This document shows positions 18,469 to 29,967 of a stretch of 64,000 nt of DNA, in pieces. Position 1 is the stretch's first letter. Every line of letters begins with the position of its first letter. The translations under genes and the position numbers were made by a program. Below the pieces are notes generated by a model, which was not told the DNA's origin, made no database searches, and saw only the letters and a list, made by a program, of their open reading frames with translations. Source of the DNA: Aggregicoccus sp. 17bor-14 (lineage in GTDB: Bacteria > Myxococcota > Myxococcia > Myxococcales > Myxococcaceae); contig NZ_VJZZ01000010.1 of the NCBI RefSeq assembly GCF_009659535.1, forward strand, positions 232,071 through 296,070, read 5' to 3'.

Positions 18469-21400
18469 CTACTGGCGCGGCGCCGGCGCCTTGGCACCCG
18501 GCGCGGCGAGCTTCTCGGCCACGGCGGGGGCCCGGCGGCGGATGACGAGCGTCTTGCGGCTGGCGAACTCCGGATCCTCGCGGGCGACCACGAGCACGCT
18601 GTTGTTGCCCTCCTTCAGCGGGAACTCGGTGCTGAACTTCAGCTGGTGCGGGTCCGCCTTCGGATCCACGCCCTTGAAGAACACCTTCTGGTCGTTCACC
18701 AGCACGTACATGTCGAGCAGGCCCGTGGGGTCGCTCACCGTGCCGGTGAGGGTGAAGCGCTCACCCTCGGCCACCACGCCGCCGTTGGCCGGGTTCACGT
18801 TGAGCTGGATCTCGGGGGGCGCGCGGAAGGTGTTCCAGGCGAGCTCCTTCGGGGCCACGGGGCGGGCGCCGCGCACGTCGCGCGCGTCCTGGGGGCGCAC
18901 GAAGGCGGTGCGGTCCTTGTCCAGCTGCACCTTGTAGAAGCCGCCGGCCTGGGCCTCGAGCGCGAGCGTGCCGCCGCGCGGGAGGCGGGCCACCGCGGGG
19001 CTGCCGGCCACCGGGGCGCCGAACAGCTCCGCCTTGTCGTTGATGCGAACGGCGCCCTTCTTGGGCTCCACCTGGGCCACGGCCGCGTCCTTCACCGGCA
19101 GCTGCAGCTTCTCGGTGACGAACTCCTCGAGCGGCTCGTCGATGATGGCGAGCTTGAGCACCGCCTCCTGGGCGCTGAACCCCTTCTTCACGTCGAAGGT
19201 GAAGCGGGCGCTCTTGGTCTGGCCGGGGGCGAGCTCGCCGAGCTTGAAGCGGCCCTTCTCGATGAAGAGGTTCGTGTCCCCGCCGTTCTTGATCTGGGCG
19301 AAGGAGTCCAGCGCGGGCCCCGTGCCGGTGTTGGTCACGTCCAGCACCAGGGTCGCGTCCTCCCCGCGCTGCAGCACGCCGTCGCCGTTGCAGGCCTGGC
19401 AGTCATCGAGCACCTGCCAGTTGAAGGCGAAGGTGGGCCGGGGGAGCTCCGCGAAGTTCATCTCGGTGGCCACGCGCTCGGGCAGCGGGCCCGAGTCGTC
19501 GGTGAGGGTGAGCTTCACCTCGTCGCGGCGGCTGGTGAGATCCTTGGGCAGGCGCACCTGCACGTCCCACGTCTTCTTCTCGCCCGGGCCGATGGCGCCG
19601 AACACGAACTCGCGCCCGTTGAGGAAGGCGTTCTCGCTGTCCGTCCAGCCACGCACCCGCTTGAGGGGCTCGCTGCCGCGGTTCTCCACCGTGACCTTCA
19701 TGTCCAGCAGGTCCCCGGCGGTGACGCGGGTGTCCGGGCCGGGGCTGAGGGTGGCCACCAGCTGCGGGTTCTTCGGGGTGGGACCGGCGCTCCAGTCCAC
19801 GCCGAGCGCCGCGATGGCGGTGTTGATGCGGCCCTCCTCCTCCTGGCGCTTCTGCTCCACGAAGGTCTTGCCCTTCTCGAGCATCTTCTGGCGGTTGCCG
19901 CTGCCGGGCGTGTGCAGGACGAAGTCGCGCGCGAAGAGCACGTCGAAGTCCTCCTTGATCGCGTCCTGGCTCTCGGCGTCCAGCTGGTCGTCGAGGTCCT
20001 CGCTCTGGCCGGCCACGTCCACGTCCAGCAGCGGATCCTTGCTGCCGCCGCGCGCGGCGCTCGCCTTGTCGTCCTTCTCGAGCTTCGCCGCCTTGGCGGG
20101 CTTGCCCTCCTCGGTGTGCTGGGCCTTGGCGCTCGCGTCCTTCCCGGCCTCGTCCACCTTGAGGTACTTGAGCGAGAAGAGGCTCTTCTCGCGGCCGATC
20201 ACGTCCTCGCGCTTCTTGGCGACCGGGCCGTTGGCGCTGTTGCCGAAGTGCTGGTCGAGGTCCGCCTCGCCCATGCTCTTGCGCGGAGCGAACACGTTCA
20301 CCCGCTCCGCCGTCACGCGCGTGGGGACGAGCGCGATGTCCGGCACGATCCCCACCTCCTGGATGGAGATGTCACCGGGGGTGAGGTACTTGGCGATGGT
20401 GAGCTTGAGCGCGCTGTCGTCCGGGAAGTCGTAGAGGACCTGCACGCTGCCCTTGCCGAAGCTCTGCCGGCCGATGATGACCGCGCGGTTGAGGTTCTTG
20501 AGCGCGCCGGCCACGATCTCGGAGGCCGAAGCGCTGCCCTCGTTGATCAGCACCGCGATGGGGTAGCTCTCCTCGCCCTCGGTGGCGCGCGCGCGCTTCT
20601 CCTCGCGCAGCTTGTCCGAGAGGCCCACGGTGGAGACGATCACGCCGCTGGACACGAAGGTGTCCGAGACCTGGATGGCCTGCTCGAGCAGGCCGCCGGG
20701 GTTGCCGCGCAGGTCCAGCACCAGGCCCTTCATGCCGCCCTTGGGGGCCGCCTGCCGGCGCATCTCGCCGAGCGCCGCCTCGAGGTCGCGCGTGGTGTTG
20801 CCCTGGAAGTTCTTGAGCCGCACGTAGCCCACGTTCTCGGCGAGCAGCTTCGACTGCACGCTCTCGATGGAGATCATCGCGCGCGCGAGGCTCATCGCCT
20901 TGGGCTTCTCCCAGCCCTTGCGGTCCACGCTGATGCTCACCTTGCTGTCCACGGGGCCGCGCAGCTTGGAGACCGCCTCGTTGAGGTCCATGTTCACCGT
21001 GGACTCGTCACCGATGGTCTTGATCTGGTCGTCCTTCTGGATGCCCGCGCGCGCCGCCGGCGTCTTGGGCAGCACCTTGACCACGGTGAGGTTGCCCTCG
21101 CGCATCTGGATGACGAAGCCCAGGCCGCCGAACTCGCCCTTGGTGGACATCTTCATCTCCCGGTACAGCTCCGGGCGCAGCAGCACCGAGTGCGGGTCCA
21201 GCGTGCTGAGCATGCCGTTCACCGCCGCGTACTCGATGTCGCGCGTGTCCTCGGTGGGGCGGATGTTCTTGCTGATGAAGTCGAAGACGTCCTTGAGCTG
21301 GAAGGACATCTTCCAGAGCGAGTCCACGTGGCTGATGTCGAACTCGCGCGTCTTGCCGTTCACGTTGAGCTTGAGCTTGCCGGTCTCGGCGCTGCCCTCG

Positions 21401-21705
21401 ACGAGCACCTCGGGCACGCTCTTCTCCACGTACTCGAGCGAGGCGATCATCATCTCCTTGGGCTTCACCCGCTTCGGATCGACGTAGTTGTCCTTCACGT
21501 AGAGGATGACCTTCGTGAAGATCCGCAGGCTGGAGAGGTCGTGCGGGGGCTTCTCGCCCTTGGAGTTGAGCGAGCCGTCCCAGCCGCTCTGGCGGGCCTC
21601 CGCCACCCCGAGGGTCAAGGGCAGCGGGGCACGGTCACTTCCGACGAGGGCCCAGGCACCCAACAGCACGGCGATGGCGGCAATCCGGCGAAGCATTCGC
21701 GGCAT
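18469..21705 (-). CDS. very large S41-family C-terminal processing protease (Ctp)
   Basis: 1078 aa, about twice the usual CtpA length. Parts: signal or anchor (5-37); N-terminal helical part; PDZ domain (about 190-265, FGGLGFVIQMREGNLTVVKV); S41 protease core with DLRGNPGGLL, the Ser cluster EGSASASEI (391-395) and the general-base Lys in SFGKGSVQ (Lys418). Beyond about 450 comes a charged linker (520-600) and a long periplasmic extension with two CARDB-like beta domains (about 660-880, including CQACNGDGVLQRGE) and an SH3-like domain (about 920-985). Known role of the core: cleavage of periplasmic proteins at hydrophobic C-termini. The extension is not part of ordinary Ctp proteins. Confidence 0.88.
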   Translation of the reverse strand: MPRMLRRIAAIAVLLGAWALVGSDRAPLPLTLGVAEARQSGWDGSLNSKGEKPPHDLSSLRIFTKVILYVKDNYVDPKRVKPKEMMIASLEYVEKSVPEVLVEGSAETGKLKLNVNGKTREFDISHVDSLWKMSFQLKDVFDFISKNIRPTEDTRDIEYAAVNGMLSTLDPHSVLLRPELYREMKMSTKGEFGGLGFVIQMREGNLTVVKVLPKTPAARAGIQKDDQIKTIGDESTVNMDLNEAVSKLRGPVDSKVSISVDRKGWEKPKAMSLARAMISIESVQSKLLAENVGYVRLKNFQGNTTRDLEAALGEMRRQAAPKGGMKGLVLDLRGNPGGLLEQAIQVSDTFVSSGVIVSTVGLSDKLREEKRARATEGEESYPIAVLINEGSASASEIVAGALKNLNRAVIIGRQSFGKGSVQVLYDFPDDSALKLTIAKYLTPGDISIQEVGIVPDIALVPTRVTAERVNVFAPRKSMGEADLDQHFGNSANGPVAKKREDVIGREKSLFSLKYLKVDEAGKDASAKAQHTEEGKPAKAAKLEKDDKASAARGGSKDPLLDVDVAGQSEDLDDQLDAESQDAIKEDFDVLFARDFVLHTPGSGNRQKMLEKGKTFVEQKRQEEEGRINTAIAALGVDWSAGPTPKNPQLVATLSPGPDTRVTAGDLLDMKVTVENRGSEPLKRVRGWTDSENAFLNGREFVFGAIGPGEKKTWDVQVRLPKDLTSRRDEVKLTLTDDSGPLPERVATEMNFAELPRPTFAFNWQVLDDCQACNGDGVLQRGEDATLVLDVTNTGTGPALDSFAQIKNGGDTNLFIEKGRFKLGELAPGQTKSARFTFDVKKGFSAQEAVLKLAIIDEPLEEFVTEKLQLPVKDAAVAQVEPKKGAVRINDKAELFGAPVAGSPAVARLPRGGTLALEAQAGGFYKVQLDKDRTAFVRPQDARDVRGARPVAPKELAWNTFRAPPEIQLNVNPANGGVVAEGERFTLTGTVSDPTGLLDMYVLVNDQKVFFKGVDPKADPHQLKFSTEFPLKEGNNSVLVVAREDPEFASRKTLVIRRRAPAVAEKLAAPGAKAPAPRQ

Positions 21706-22007
21706 GGTCTATCCGAGGTGGGACACCGGCGGGTGCCCCGGGGTGATGCGGGAAAAGGCCTGCGAAACCAGGCTGTTGGGAGAGAGTGAAGGGGCCGGGC
21801 GCAGCCGCGCAAGCGTAATCACGGGCGTCAGGTGCTTCAAGGCATTGCCGTCAGGGAACACGCACAACCCCCGCACAACCGTTCGGCATCCGGAACCGTT
21901 CCCCACCCTCTGCGCGCGGCCCTGGCGCAGCGGGCGGGCCCTGCCGGCGCCCGTGAACTCCAGAGAGGGGGACACCTGGCGCGCGCGTTTATTTCAACGC
22001 GCTCCGG
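21706..22007. other. upstream region of the S41 protease gene
   Basis: 302 bp without a gene. Read on the + strand it has direct repeats: AACCGTTC at 21877-21884 and again at 21894-21901 (17-nt period), and GCACAAC twice just before them (21862-21879). Their spacing places both copies on one DNA face about 175-195 bp before the protease start, so they could be an activator or repressor site. The sequence next to the EI24 stop contains an AT-rich TTGAAATAAA (minus strand), unusual in this GC-rich window. Confidence 0.45.
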
Positions 22008-22826
22008 TCAGCGCGCTCCGGGGCCGGGCGGCGGGGGCAGGGCGCCCGCCGCGCGCAGGCCGCGAAAGAGCAGGGTGCCCCCCACGATGGCGAGCGGCAG
22101 GAAGAGGGTGTTGAGCACCGGTACCCACAGGATCACGTACACCGCCGCACCGAAGCCCAGGCCCAGCAGGCGGCGGCGGCGCAGCACCGCGCGCACCTCG
22201 CGGAAGGGGTACAGGTGGCGCGCCATGGGCCCTCCGAGGTACTCGGCCGCCATCCAGTACATGCTCCAGAGGCTGGCGAGCGCGGTGAACGCCACGCTGC
22301 CCGCGCCGGGCACCAGGTTGAGCGGGAGCAGCAGCGCGAGCCCGGCGAGCAGCAGCGCCACCCGGGCGAGCGTGTAGCCGAGCCCCACCCCGATGCCCCG
22401 CAGGACCGCGCCCGGCCGGAAGGGGGGCGCCTCGAAGTCGCCGCACAGCTGCTCGGTCGCCTCGGAGAGCGGGTCCTCGAGCGGGACGAGCAGGAGCACC
22501 GGCACGGTGTTCGCCCCCACCACCAGGAGCAGCAGGAACAGCAGCAGCCGCAGCAGCTCCCAGAGCGTGGCGCCCAGCCAGGCGTCGGGCCGCCCCCAGG
22601 CCCAGCCCAGGAGCCCCGCCGAGGCCCCCCACAGCCCCAGCGCGAGCAGCACCAGGCTCACCAGGGTCACCAGGGCACACACCGCCGCGAGCCGGCGCAG
22701 GCGGGGCGAGCCCAGGATCAGCCCCAGCGCCTGGAAGGGCAGGGCGAGCCCCTGGAAGAAGTCCGCGACCGAGGCGCGGGGGCGGAAGGTGGGGACGATG
22801 GAGGGTCGGGGAAGGGGGCTGGGCAT
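22008..22826 (-). CDS. EI24 / CysZ-like integral membrane protein
   Basis: 272 aa with four to six hydrophobic segments (about 33-62, 78-108, 140-170, 175-195, 222-250). Conserved features of the EI24 domain are visible: the FFQGLALPFQALGLI start, NTVPVLLLVPLEDPLSE, and a WMAAEYLGGPMAR segment before the last membrane part. The bacterial relative CysZ imports sulfate; the function of the others is unknown. It is the divergent neighbour of the glutamate-cysteine ligase gene, which would fit sulfur or thiol metabolism, but that link is only positional. The C-terminus is a short Pro/Gly tail. Confidence 0.8.
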   Translation of the reverse strand: MPSPLPRPSIVPTFRPRASVADFFQGLALPFQALGLILGSPRLRRLAAVCALVTLVSLVLLALGLWGASAGLLGWAWGRPDAWLGATLWELLRLLLFLLLLVVGANTVPVLLLVPLEDPLSEATEQLCGDFEAPPFRPGAVLRGIGVGLGYTLARVALLLAGLALLLPLNLVPGAGSVAFTALASLWSMYWMAAEYLGGPMARHLYPFREVRAVLRRRRLLGLGFGAAVYVILWVPVLNTLFLPLAIVGGTLLFRGLRAAGALPPPPGPGAR

Positions 22827-22890
22827 TGCTTTGGACAGGGCCGGCGCAAATGACAGCGGGGCGCAGGGGCCCCGTTATATAGCGCGCCCC

Positions 22891-24246
22891 ATGTCCCTGG
22901 ACCTGCAGCGCGCCGAGGCCGCGCCCATCACCTCCATCGAGCCGCTCGTCGAGGGCCTGCGCTCGGCCGAGAAGCCCCGCGCCCAGCACCGGCTGGGGCT
23001 CGAGCACGAGAAGTTCGTCTACCCGCTGCCGGGCAACGCCCTGCTGCCGCCGACGGCGGTGCCCTACGAGGGGCCCAGCGGCATCGGCGCCCTGCTCGAG
23101 CGGATGGCGGCTTCCGGGGGCTACACCCCCTTCCGCGAGACCCCCACCTCGCCCACCATCGCGCTGCAGCGCGGGATGCTCACCGTGTCGCTCGAGCCGG
23201 GCGGCCAGCTGGAGCTGTCGGGCAGCCCCTGGGCCACCGCGCGCGAGGCGCACGCGGAGAACCTGGTGCACCTGGCCGAGGCGCGCGCCGCCGCAGCCCC
23301 CCTGGGCCTGGGGCTCGTGGCGCTGGGCTACCGCCCGGTGGACCGCGTCCCGCAGATGCCGTGGATGCCCAAGAGCCGCTACCAGGTGATGCGCCGCACG
23401 CTGGGCGCGCGCGGGGCGCTCGCGCTCAACATGATGCTGATGACCTCCACGGGTCAGGTCTCGCTGGACTGGGAGAGCGAGGAGGACTGCGTGCGCAAGA
23501 CCGTCACCACCGCGCGGCTCACCCCGCTGCTGGTGGCGCTCTACGCGAACAGCCCCATCGTGGAGGGCCAGGACACGGGGCTCGCCTCCTTCCGCAGCAA
23601 GGTGTGGACGCAGGTGGACGACGCGCGCTGCGGCTACCTGCGCAGCTGGTTCGACGGCTCCTTCTCCTACCGCGCGTACGTGGAGTGGGCGCTGGATGCG
23701 CCCCTGCTCTTCCTGCGCCGGCGCGGCGAGTACCTCTACCCCAAGCTCACCTTCCGCCAGCTGCTGAAGGAGGGCTACGAGGGGGCCCCCGCGGACCTCG
23801 CGGACTGGACGGACCACCTGTCCACGCTGTTCCCCGAGGTGCGGCTGAAGAAGGTGATGGAGGTGCGCGGCGCGGACTGCGTCAGCGCGGAGCTCACCGG
23901 CGCGCTGCCCGCGCTCTGGCGCGGCCTGCTCTACGAGCCCACGGCGCTCGCCGAGGCCGAGGCCCTGCTGCCCGCGCTCAGCTTCGAGGAGCACCTGGAG
24001 TTCCACGCCACCGCGCGCACCCAGGGCCTGCGCGGCCTCCTGCGTGGCCAGCCGCTGTTCCGGCTCGCCGGCGAGATGGTGGGCATCGCGCAGCGCGGCC
24101 TGGAGCGCCTGGATCCGCAGGACGCGCCCTTGCTCGCGCCGCTCGCGGAGGTGGCCCGCAGCGGGCGCTCTCCCGCGGACGCGGTGCGCGAGGCGTGGGC
24201 GCAGGACCCGCGCCCCGAGACGCTCTACGCGCGCTTCGCGCTCTAG
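22891..24246 (+). CDS. gshA: glutamate-cysteine ligase (GCS2, plant/alphaproteobacterial type)
   Basis: 451 aa from the ATG at 22891. The family signature is seen: LGLEHEKF near residue 41, TVSLEPGGQLELSGSP, MPKSRYQVM, MMLMTSTGQVSLDW and VWTQVDDARCG. Known reaction: ATP-dependent gamma-glutamylcysteine formation, the first step of glutathione synthesis. There is no Shine-Dalgarno; instead TATATA at 22876-22881 ends 9 nt before the ATG, as for a leaderless or nearly leaderless mRNA. No gshB is adjacent. The stop abuts the stop of the opposing PilZ-Hsp70 gene with no spacer. Confidence 0.92.
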   Translation: MSLDLQRAEAAPITSIEPLVEGLRSAEKPRAQHRLGLEHEKFVYPLPGNALLPPTAVPYEGPSGIGALLERMAASGGYTPFRETPTSPTIALQRGMLTVSLEPGGQLELSGSPWATAREAHAENLVHLAEARAAAAPLGLGLVALGYRPVDRVPQMPWMPKSRYQVMRRTLGARGALALNMMLMTSTGQVSLDWESEEDCVRKTVTTARLTPLLVALYANSPIVEGQDTGLASFRSKVWTQVDDARCGYLRSWFDGSFSYRAYVEWALDAPLLFLRRRGEYLYPKLTFRQLLKEGYEGAPADLADWTDHLSTLFPEVRLKKVMEVRGADCVSAELTGALPALWRGLLYEPTALAEAEALLPALSFEEHLEFHATARTQGLRGLLRGQPLFRLAGEMVGIAQRGLERLDPQDAPLLAPLAEVARSGRSPADAVREAWAQDPRPETLYARFAL

Positions 24247-26892
24247 CTAGCGGCCGAACAGCTTCTTGATGCCGGTGAGCAGGCCCTGGGGGCGCTGCGG
24301 CTCCTCGGCGAGCGGTGCGCCCAGCGGCGAGCGCGCGATGAGCTCGGCGCGCGCCACGTCTCCCGGGTCGCGCGCGTCCAGCGTGACCGGCTGGCGCCGC
24401 CCGCCGGGCAGGGTGGCCGAGAGCGCGAGCGAGCCGTCCGGCCCGAGCGAGAAGTGCAGCTCCAGCTCGCCGCCGCGCTCGAGGATGAGGAACACGGTGC
24501 CCAGGAACTCGTTGTCCTGGGCGACGATGGAGGGGCCCTGGAAGAGGGCGAGCGCCACCGGGCCCGGCTGCACCTGCACCACCAGGCTCTTCTCGGCGGG
24601 CAGGCGCGTGTTGCGCGCGAGCACCGTCTGCAGCGCGCCGCTGCGCTCCGCCACCCCGATGGGCACCGAGAGCACCTCGGAGACGCGCGCCACCGGCTTG
24701 CCGCTCGCCTCCGCCTGCGCGAGCGAGTGGCCGAGCAGCGCGGCGCCGAGTGCCGGCGCGCCGAGCGGATCCACGTCCGTCTGCACCGCCACGCCGAGCA
24801 TCTCCTGCACGCGCCGGCGCACCTGGGGCGACTGGCTCAGGCCGCCCACCAGCAGCACCGAGTCCAGGCCCTGCGGACCCAGCGCGCCGCCCTCGAGCAC
24901 CGCGCGCGCGGTGAGCGCCACGCGGTCCGCGAGGTCCGCCGTCACCACCTGCAGCCGCTCGCGCGAGAGCGGGGGCAGGGGCTCGGTGGGGGCGCCCGCG
25001 CCCAGCTGCACCTCGGGCATCAGCGCCTCCTCCTCGTGGCTCAGCACCACCTTCATCTGCTCGGCCGCGCGCCGCAGCTGCTGCAGCGTGAGCACGTCCC
25101 CCGAGGGGCTGCCGCCGTAGGCGCGCAGGAGCGCCGCGAGCATGTCCGAGACGCGCGCGTCGAAGTCCAGGCCGCCCAGCGAGGAGTCGCCACCCGTCGT
25201 GATCACCTCGAGGTCGTCGCCGGTGATCTGCACCACGGCCGCGTCCACCGCGCTCGCGCCCAGGTCCATCACCAGCACGCGCTTGCGGGCGAGCCCCCGG
25301 CCCGCGCCGTACGCGAGCGCGGCCGCCGCCGGCGCATTCACCAGGCGCAGGACCTGGAGCCCCGCGCCCTGCGCCGCCTCGCGCAGCGCCGCGCGCTGGC
25401 GATCGCCGAAGTAGGCCGGCGCGCAGATGACCGCGCGGGTGACGGGGCGGCCGAGGAAGGCCTCCGCGCGCGCGCGCAGCTGGCCGAGCAGCCGCGAGGT
25501 GAGCTCGAGCACCGGCACGTCGCGCGCGCCCAGGTCCACGGCCACCTCGCCGCGGGCATCCGGCGACACGGTGAGCGGCATGCGCTCCACCAGCGCCTGC
25601 AGCGCCGCGGACGGGGCGCGCAGGCCCAGCAGGCGCGGCAGGGCCACGCCCGCGCCGTACAGCTCGTTCGTCAGCGCGCTCGCGCCCACGCGGAACTCGC
25701 GGCCGCTGGGGTCCAGCGCCACGGCGGCCGGCAGCTGCAGGCCTCCCTCGTCCGTGACGGGGACGAGGCGGGCGCGGCCCTCGTGGAACACGGCCGCGCG
25801 CGCCGAGTGCGCGCCCACGTCGATGCCCAGCACGGGCTCGCTGCCGGGAGAGGCGCTCGCTCCGGGGAGCGGCGCGGGCACGGGCTCGGCGACGGCGCGG
25901 CGGCGCGGCGCCTCGAGCTCGGGGCCTCGCGCTGCAGGTGCCGGGCGCGACTCGAGCGCGCGGGGGCCACCCGCGGCCGCTGCGGCGGGCGAGGCCGGGC
26001 CAGGCGCGGCGGCCGACGGGGCTGCTGCGGACGGAGATGCGGTCGCGGGGGCGCCCGGAGCGGAGGCCGGAGGCGCTGCGGCGGTGCGCGCACCCGGGGC
26101 ACTCGCGGGCGCAGGCGGCGCGGCTCCGGCAGGGCTCGCAGCGGCGGAGGCGGTCGCGACGGGGGAAGTGCCCGAACCCGGAGCCGCGGGGCTCGCCGCG
26201 CCCGGGGGAGCGCCCGCACCGGGAGCCGCCGGGCCCGCGGGGCGTCCCGGAGCGGCAGGTGCGGCGCTGCCTGCGGCGGGGCGAGCCGCCGGGCCGCCGG
26301 GGCGCGGGGCACCCGTGGGCGCTGCGGGGCGGGGCGTGGGGCGCTCGGAGGCCGGCGCGCCGGCGGTGCCGGCCTGGATCGCCGCTGCGAGCGGCGCCGG
26401 CAGGGAGTCCAGGCGCATCACCGTGGAGACGGAGGGCAGGGTGTCGGTGGCGGCGCGCAGCTCCTCGGGAGAGGGGACCGTGCGCGGGGGCGGCTCCGCC
26501 GGGGGCGTGGCGGCCGCGGGCGCCGCGGGCGGTGCAGCGGCCGGCGCGGGGCCGGGCCGGGACGCCGCCGCGCCGCCCTGGGTGCGGCGCGCGAGGATGC
26601 GGTCCACGAGCGCCTTGCTCGGGGCATCCAGGCGGGTGAAGCGCACGGTCATGCCGGTGCGGCCGCTCGCCTCGTCGCCCTGCACCTTCACCACCACGCC
26701 CTCGCCGCGCAGCATGCGGGCGCCATCGGCGAGGAGGAACTCGAAGGCGAGCGCGGTGCCCTCCGGCTTGGGCGCACGCGTGGCGATGAAGACGCCGCCG
26801 CGTGCGACATTGCTCCCGTACCGCTCGAGGAACTCGTCCTCGCTCTGGTAGGGCAGGCGCACGCGCAAAGGGAGCAGCTTGGCGTCACTCAT
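24247..26892 (-). CDS. PilZ-like domain fused to an Hsp70 ATPase
   Basis: 881 aa. Residues 1-105 look like the myxobacterial PilZ variant (RVRLPYQSEDEFLERYGSNV, then GGVFIATRAP and TGMTVRFTRL). Residues 107-350 are an extremely Ala/Pro-rich linker. Residues 353-881 are an Hsp70/actin-like ATPase: phosphate-1 motif GIDVGAHSARAAVF (356-369), phosphate-2 motif VMDLGASAVDAAVV (541-554), and the adenosine motif VLLVGGLSQSPQVRRR, then a substrate-domain-like beta part. The C-terminal lid of true DnaK is short or absent. A classical c-di-GMP site RxxxR plus D/NxSxxG is incomplete here (YGSNVARGG), so ligand binding is uncertain. It lies downstream of alaS on the same strand. Confidence 0.85.
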   Translation of the reverse strand: MSDAKLLPLRVRLPYQSEDEFLERYGSNVARGGVFIATRAPKPEGTALAFEFLLADGARMLRGEGVVVKVQGDEASGRTGMTVRFTRLDAPSKALVDRILARRTQGGAAASRPGPAPAAAPPAAPAAATPPAEPPPRTVPSPEELRAATDTLPSVSTVMRLDSLPAPLAAAIQAGTAGAPASERPTPRPAAPTGAPRPGGPAARPAAGSAAPAAPGRPAGPAAPGAGAPPGAASPAAPGSGTSPVATASAAASPAGAAPPAPASAPGARTAAAPPASAPGAPATASPSAAAPSAAAPGPASPAAAAAGGPRALESRPAPAARGPELEAPRRRAVAEPVPAPLPGASASPGSEPVLGIDVGAHSARAAVFHEGRARLVPVTDEGGLQLPAAVALDPSGREFRVGASALTNELYGAGVALPRLLGLRAPSAALQALVERMPLTVSPDARGEVAVDLGARDVPVLELTSRLLGQLRARAEAFLGRPVTRAVICAPAYFGDRQRAALREAAQGAGLQVLRLVNAPAAAALAYGAGRGLARKRVLVMDLGASAVDAAVVQITGDDLEVITTGGDSSLGGLDFDARVSDMLAALLRAYGGSPSGDVLTLQQLRRAAEQMKVVLSHEEEALMPEVQLGAGAPTEPLPPLSRERLQVVTADLADRVALTARAVLEGGALGPQGLDSVLLVGGLSQSPQVRRRVQEMLGVAVQTDVDPLGAPALGAALLGHSLAQAEASGKPVARVSEVLSVPIGVAERSGALQTVLARNTRLPAEKSLVVQVQPGPVALALFQGPSIVAQDNEFLGTVFLILERGGELELHFSLGPDGSLALSATLPGGRRQPVTLDARDPGDVARAELIARSPLGAPLAEEPQRPQGLLTGIKKLFGR

Positions 26893-27023
26893 CCGGCGAA
26901 GTCCCCCCCGGGACTCGACTGCGACAAACGTGGGGAAAGGCAGCGGGTGGGCGGCTGTGGGGCCGGGGAGGAGTCCTCCTCCCAGCCCCGGAAGCTCCCC
27001 CGGTCCGAGCCCGCTGGCAAGTT

Positions 27024-27053
27024 CCCGCCCCGGCCGGTCTCGGCGGGGGCGGG
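27024..27053 (-). terminator. GC-rich hairpin after alaS
   Basis: CCCGCCCC (27024-27031) pairs with GGGGCGGG (27046-27053), with an inner CCG/CGG pair. It starts 17 nt after the alaS stop. No T tract, so termination may be partial and allow readthrough into the PilZ-Hsp70 gene. Confidence 0.4.
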
Positions 27054-27069
27054 GTGGAAAGGACCCGGG

Positions 27070-29772
<2,703 letters not shown>

Positions 29773-29967
29773 GGTGTGGGTATAGCGCAGCAGGCGCGGG
29801 GATTCCCCGGGAACCTGCGGGCCGCTCTGCCCCTCGTGCCGCAGGCGGTGCGACAGGGTGCGCAAGGGGGTTTCGTTTTCCAGTGAACTCCGGCTAGAAG
29901 GGCTGCCCGGCGCCCGGCCGGAGGGGTCCGGGCCCAGCGGTCCAGGGCTTGCTGTACCCGGCCCCCC

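Noticed and set aside
18646..21789. A 1047-codon open frame antisense to the S41 protease gene
   Set aside because: Composition of Leu/His/Arg/Ala repeats and no start signal; a GC-skew artefact.
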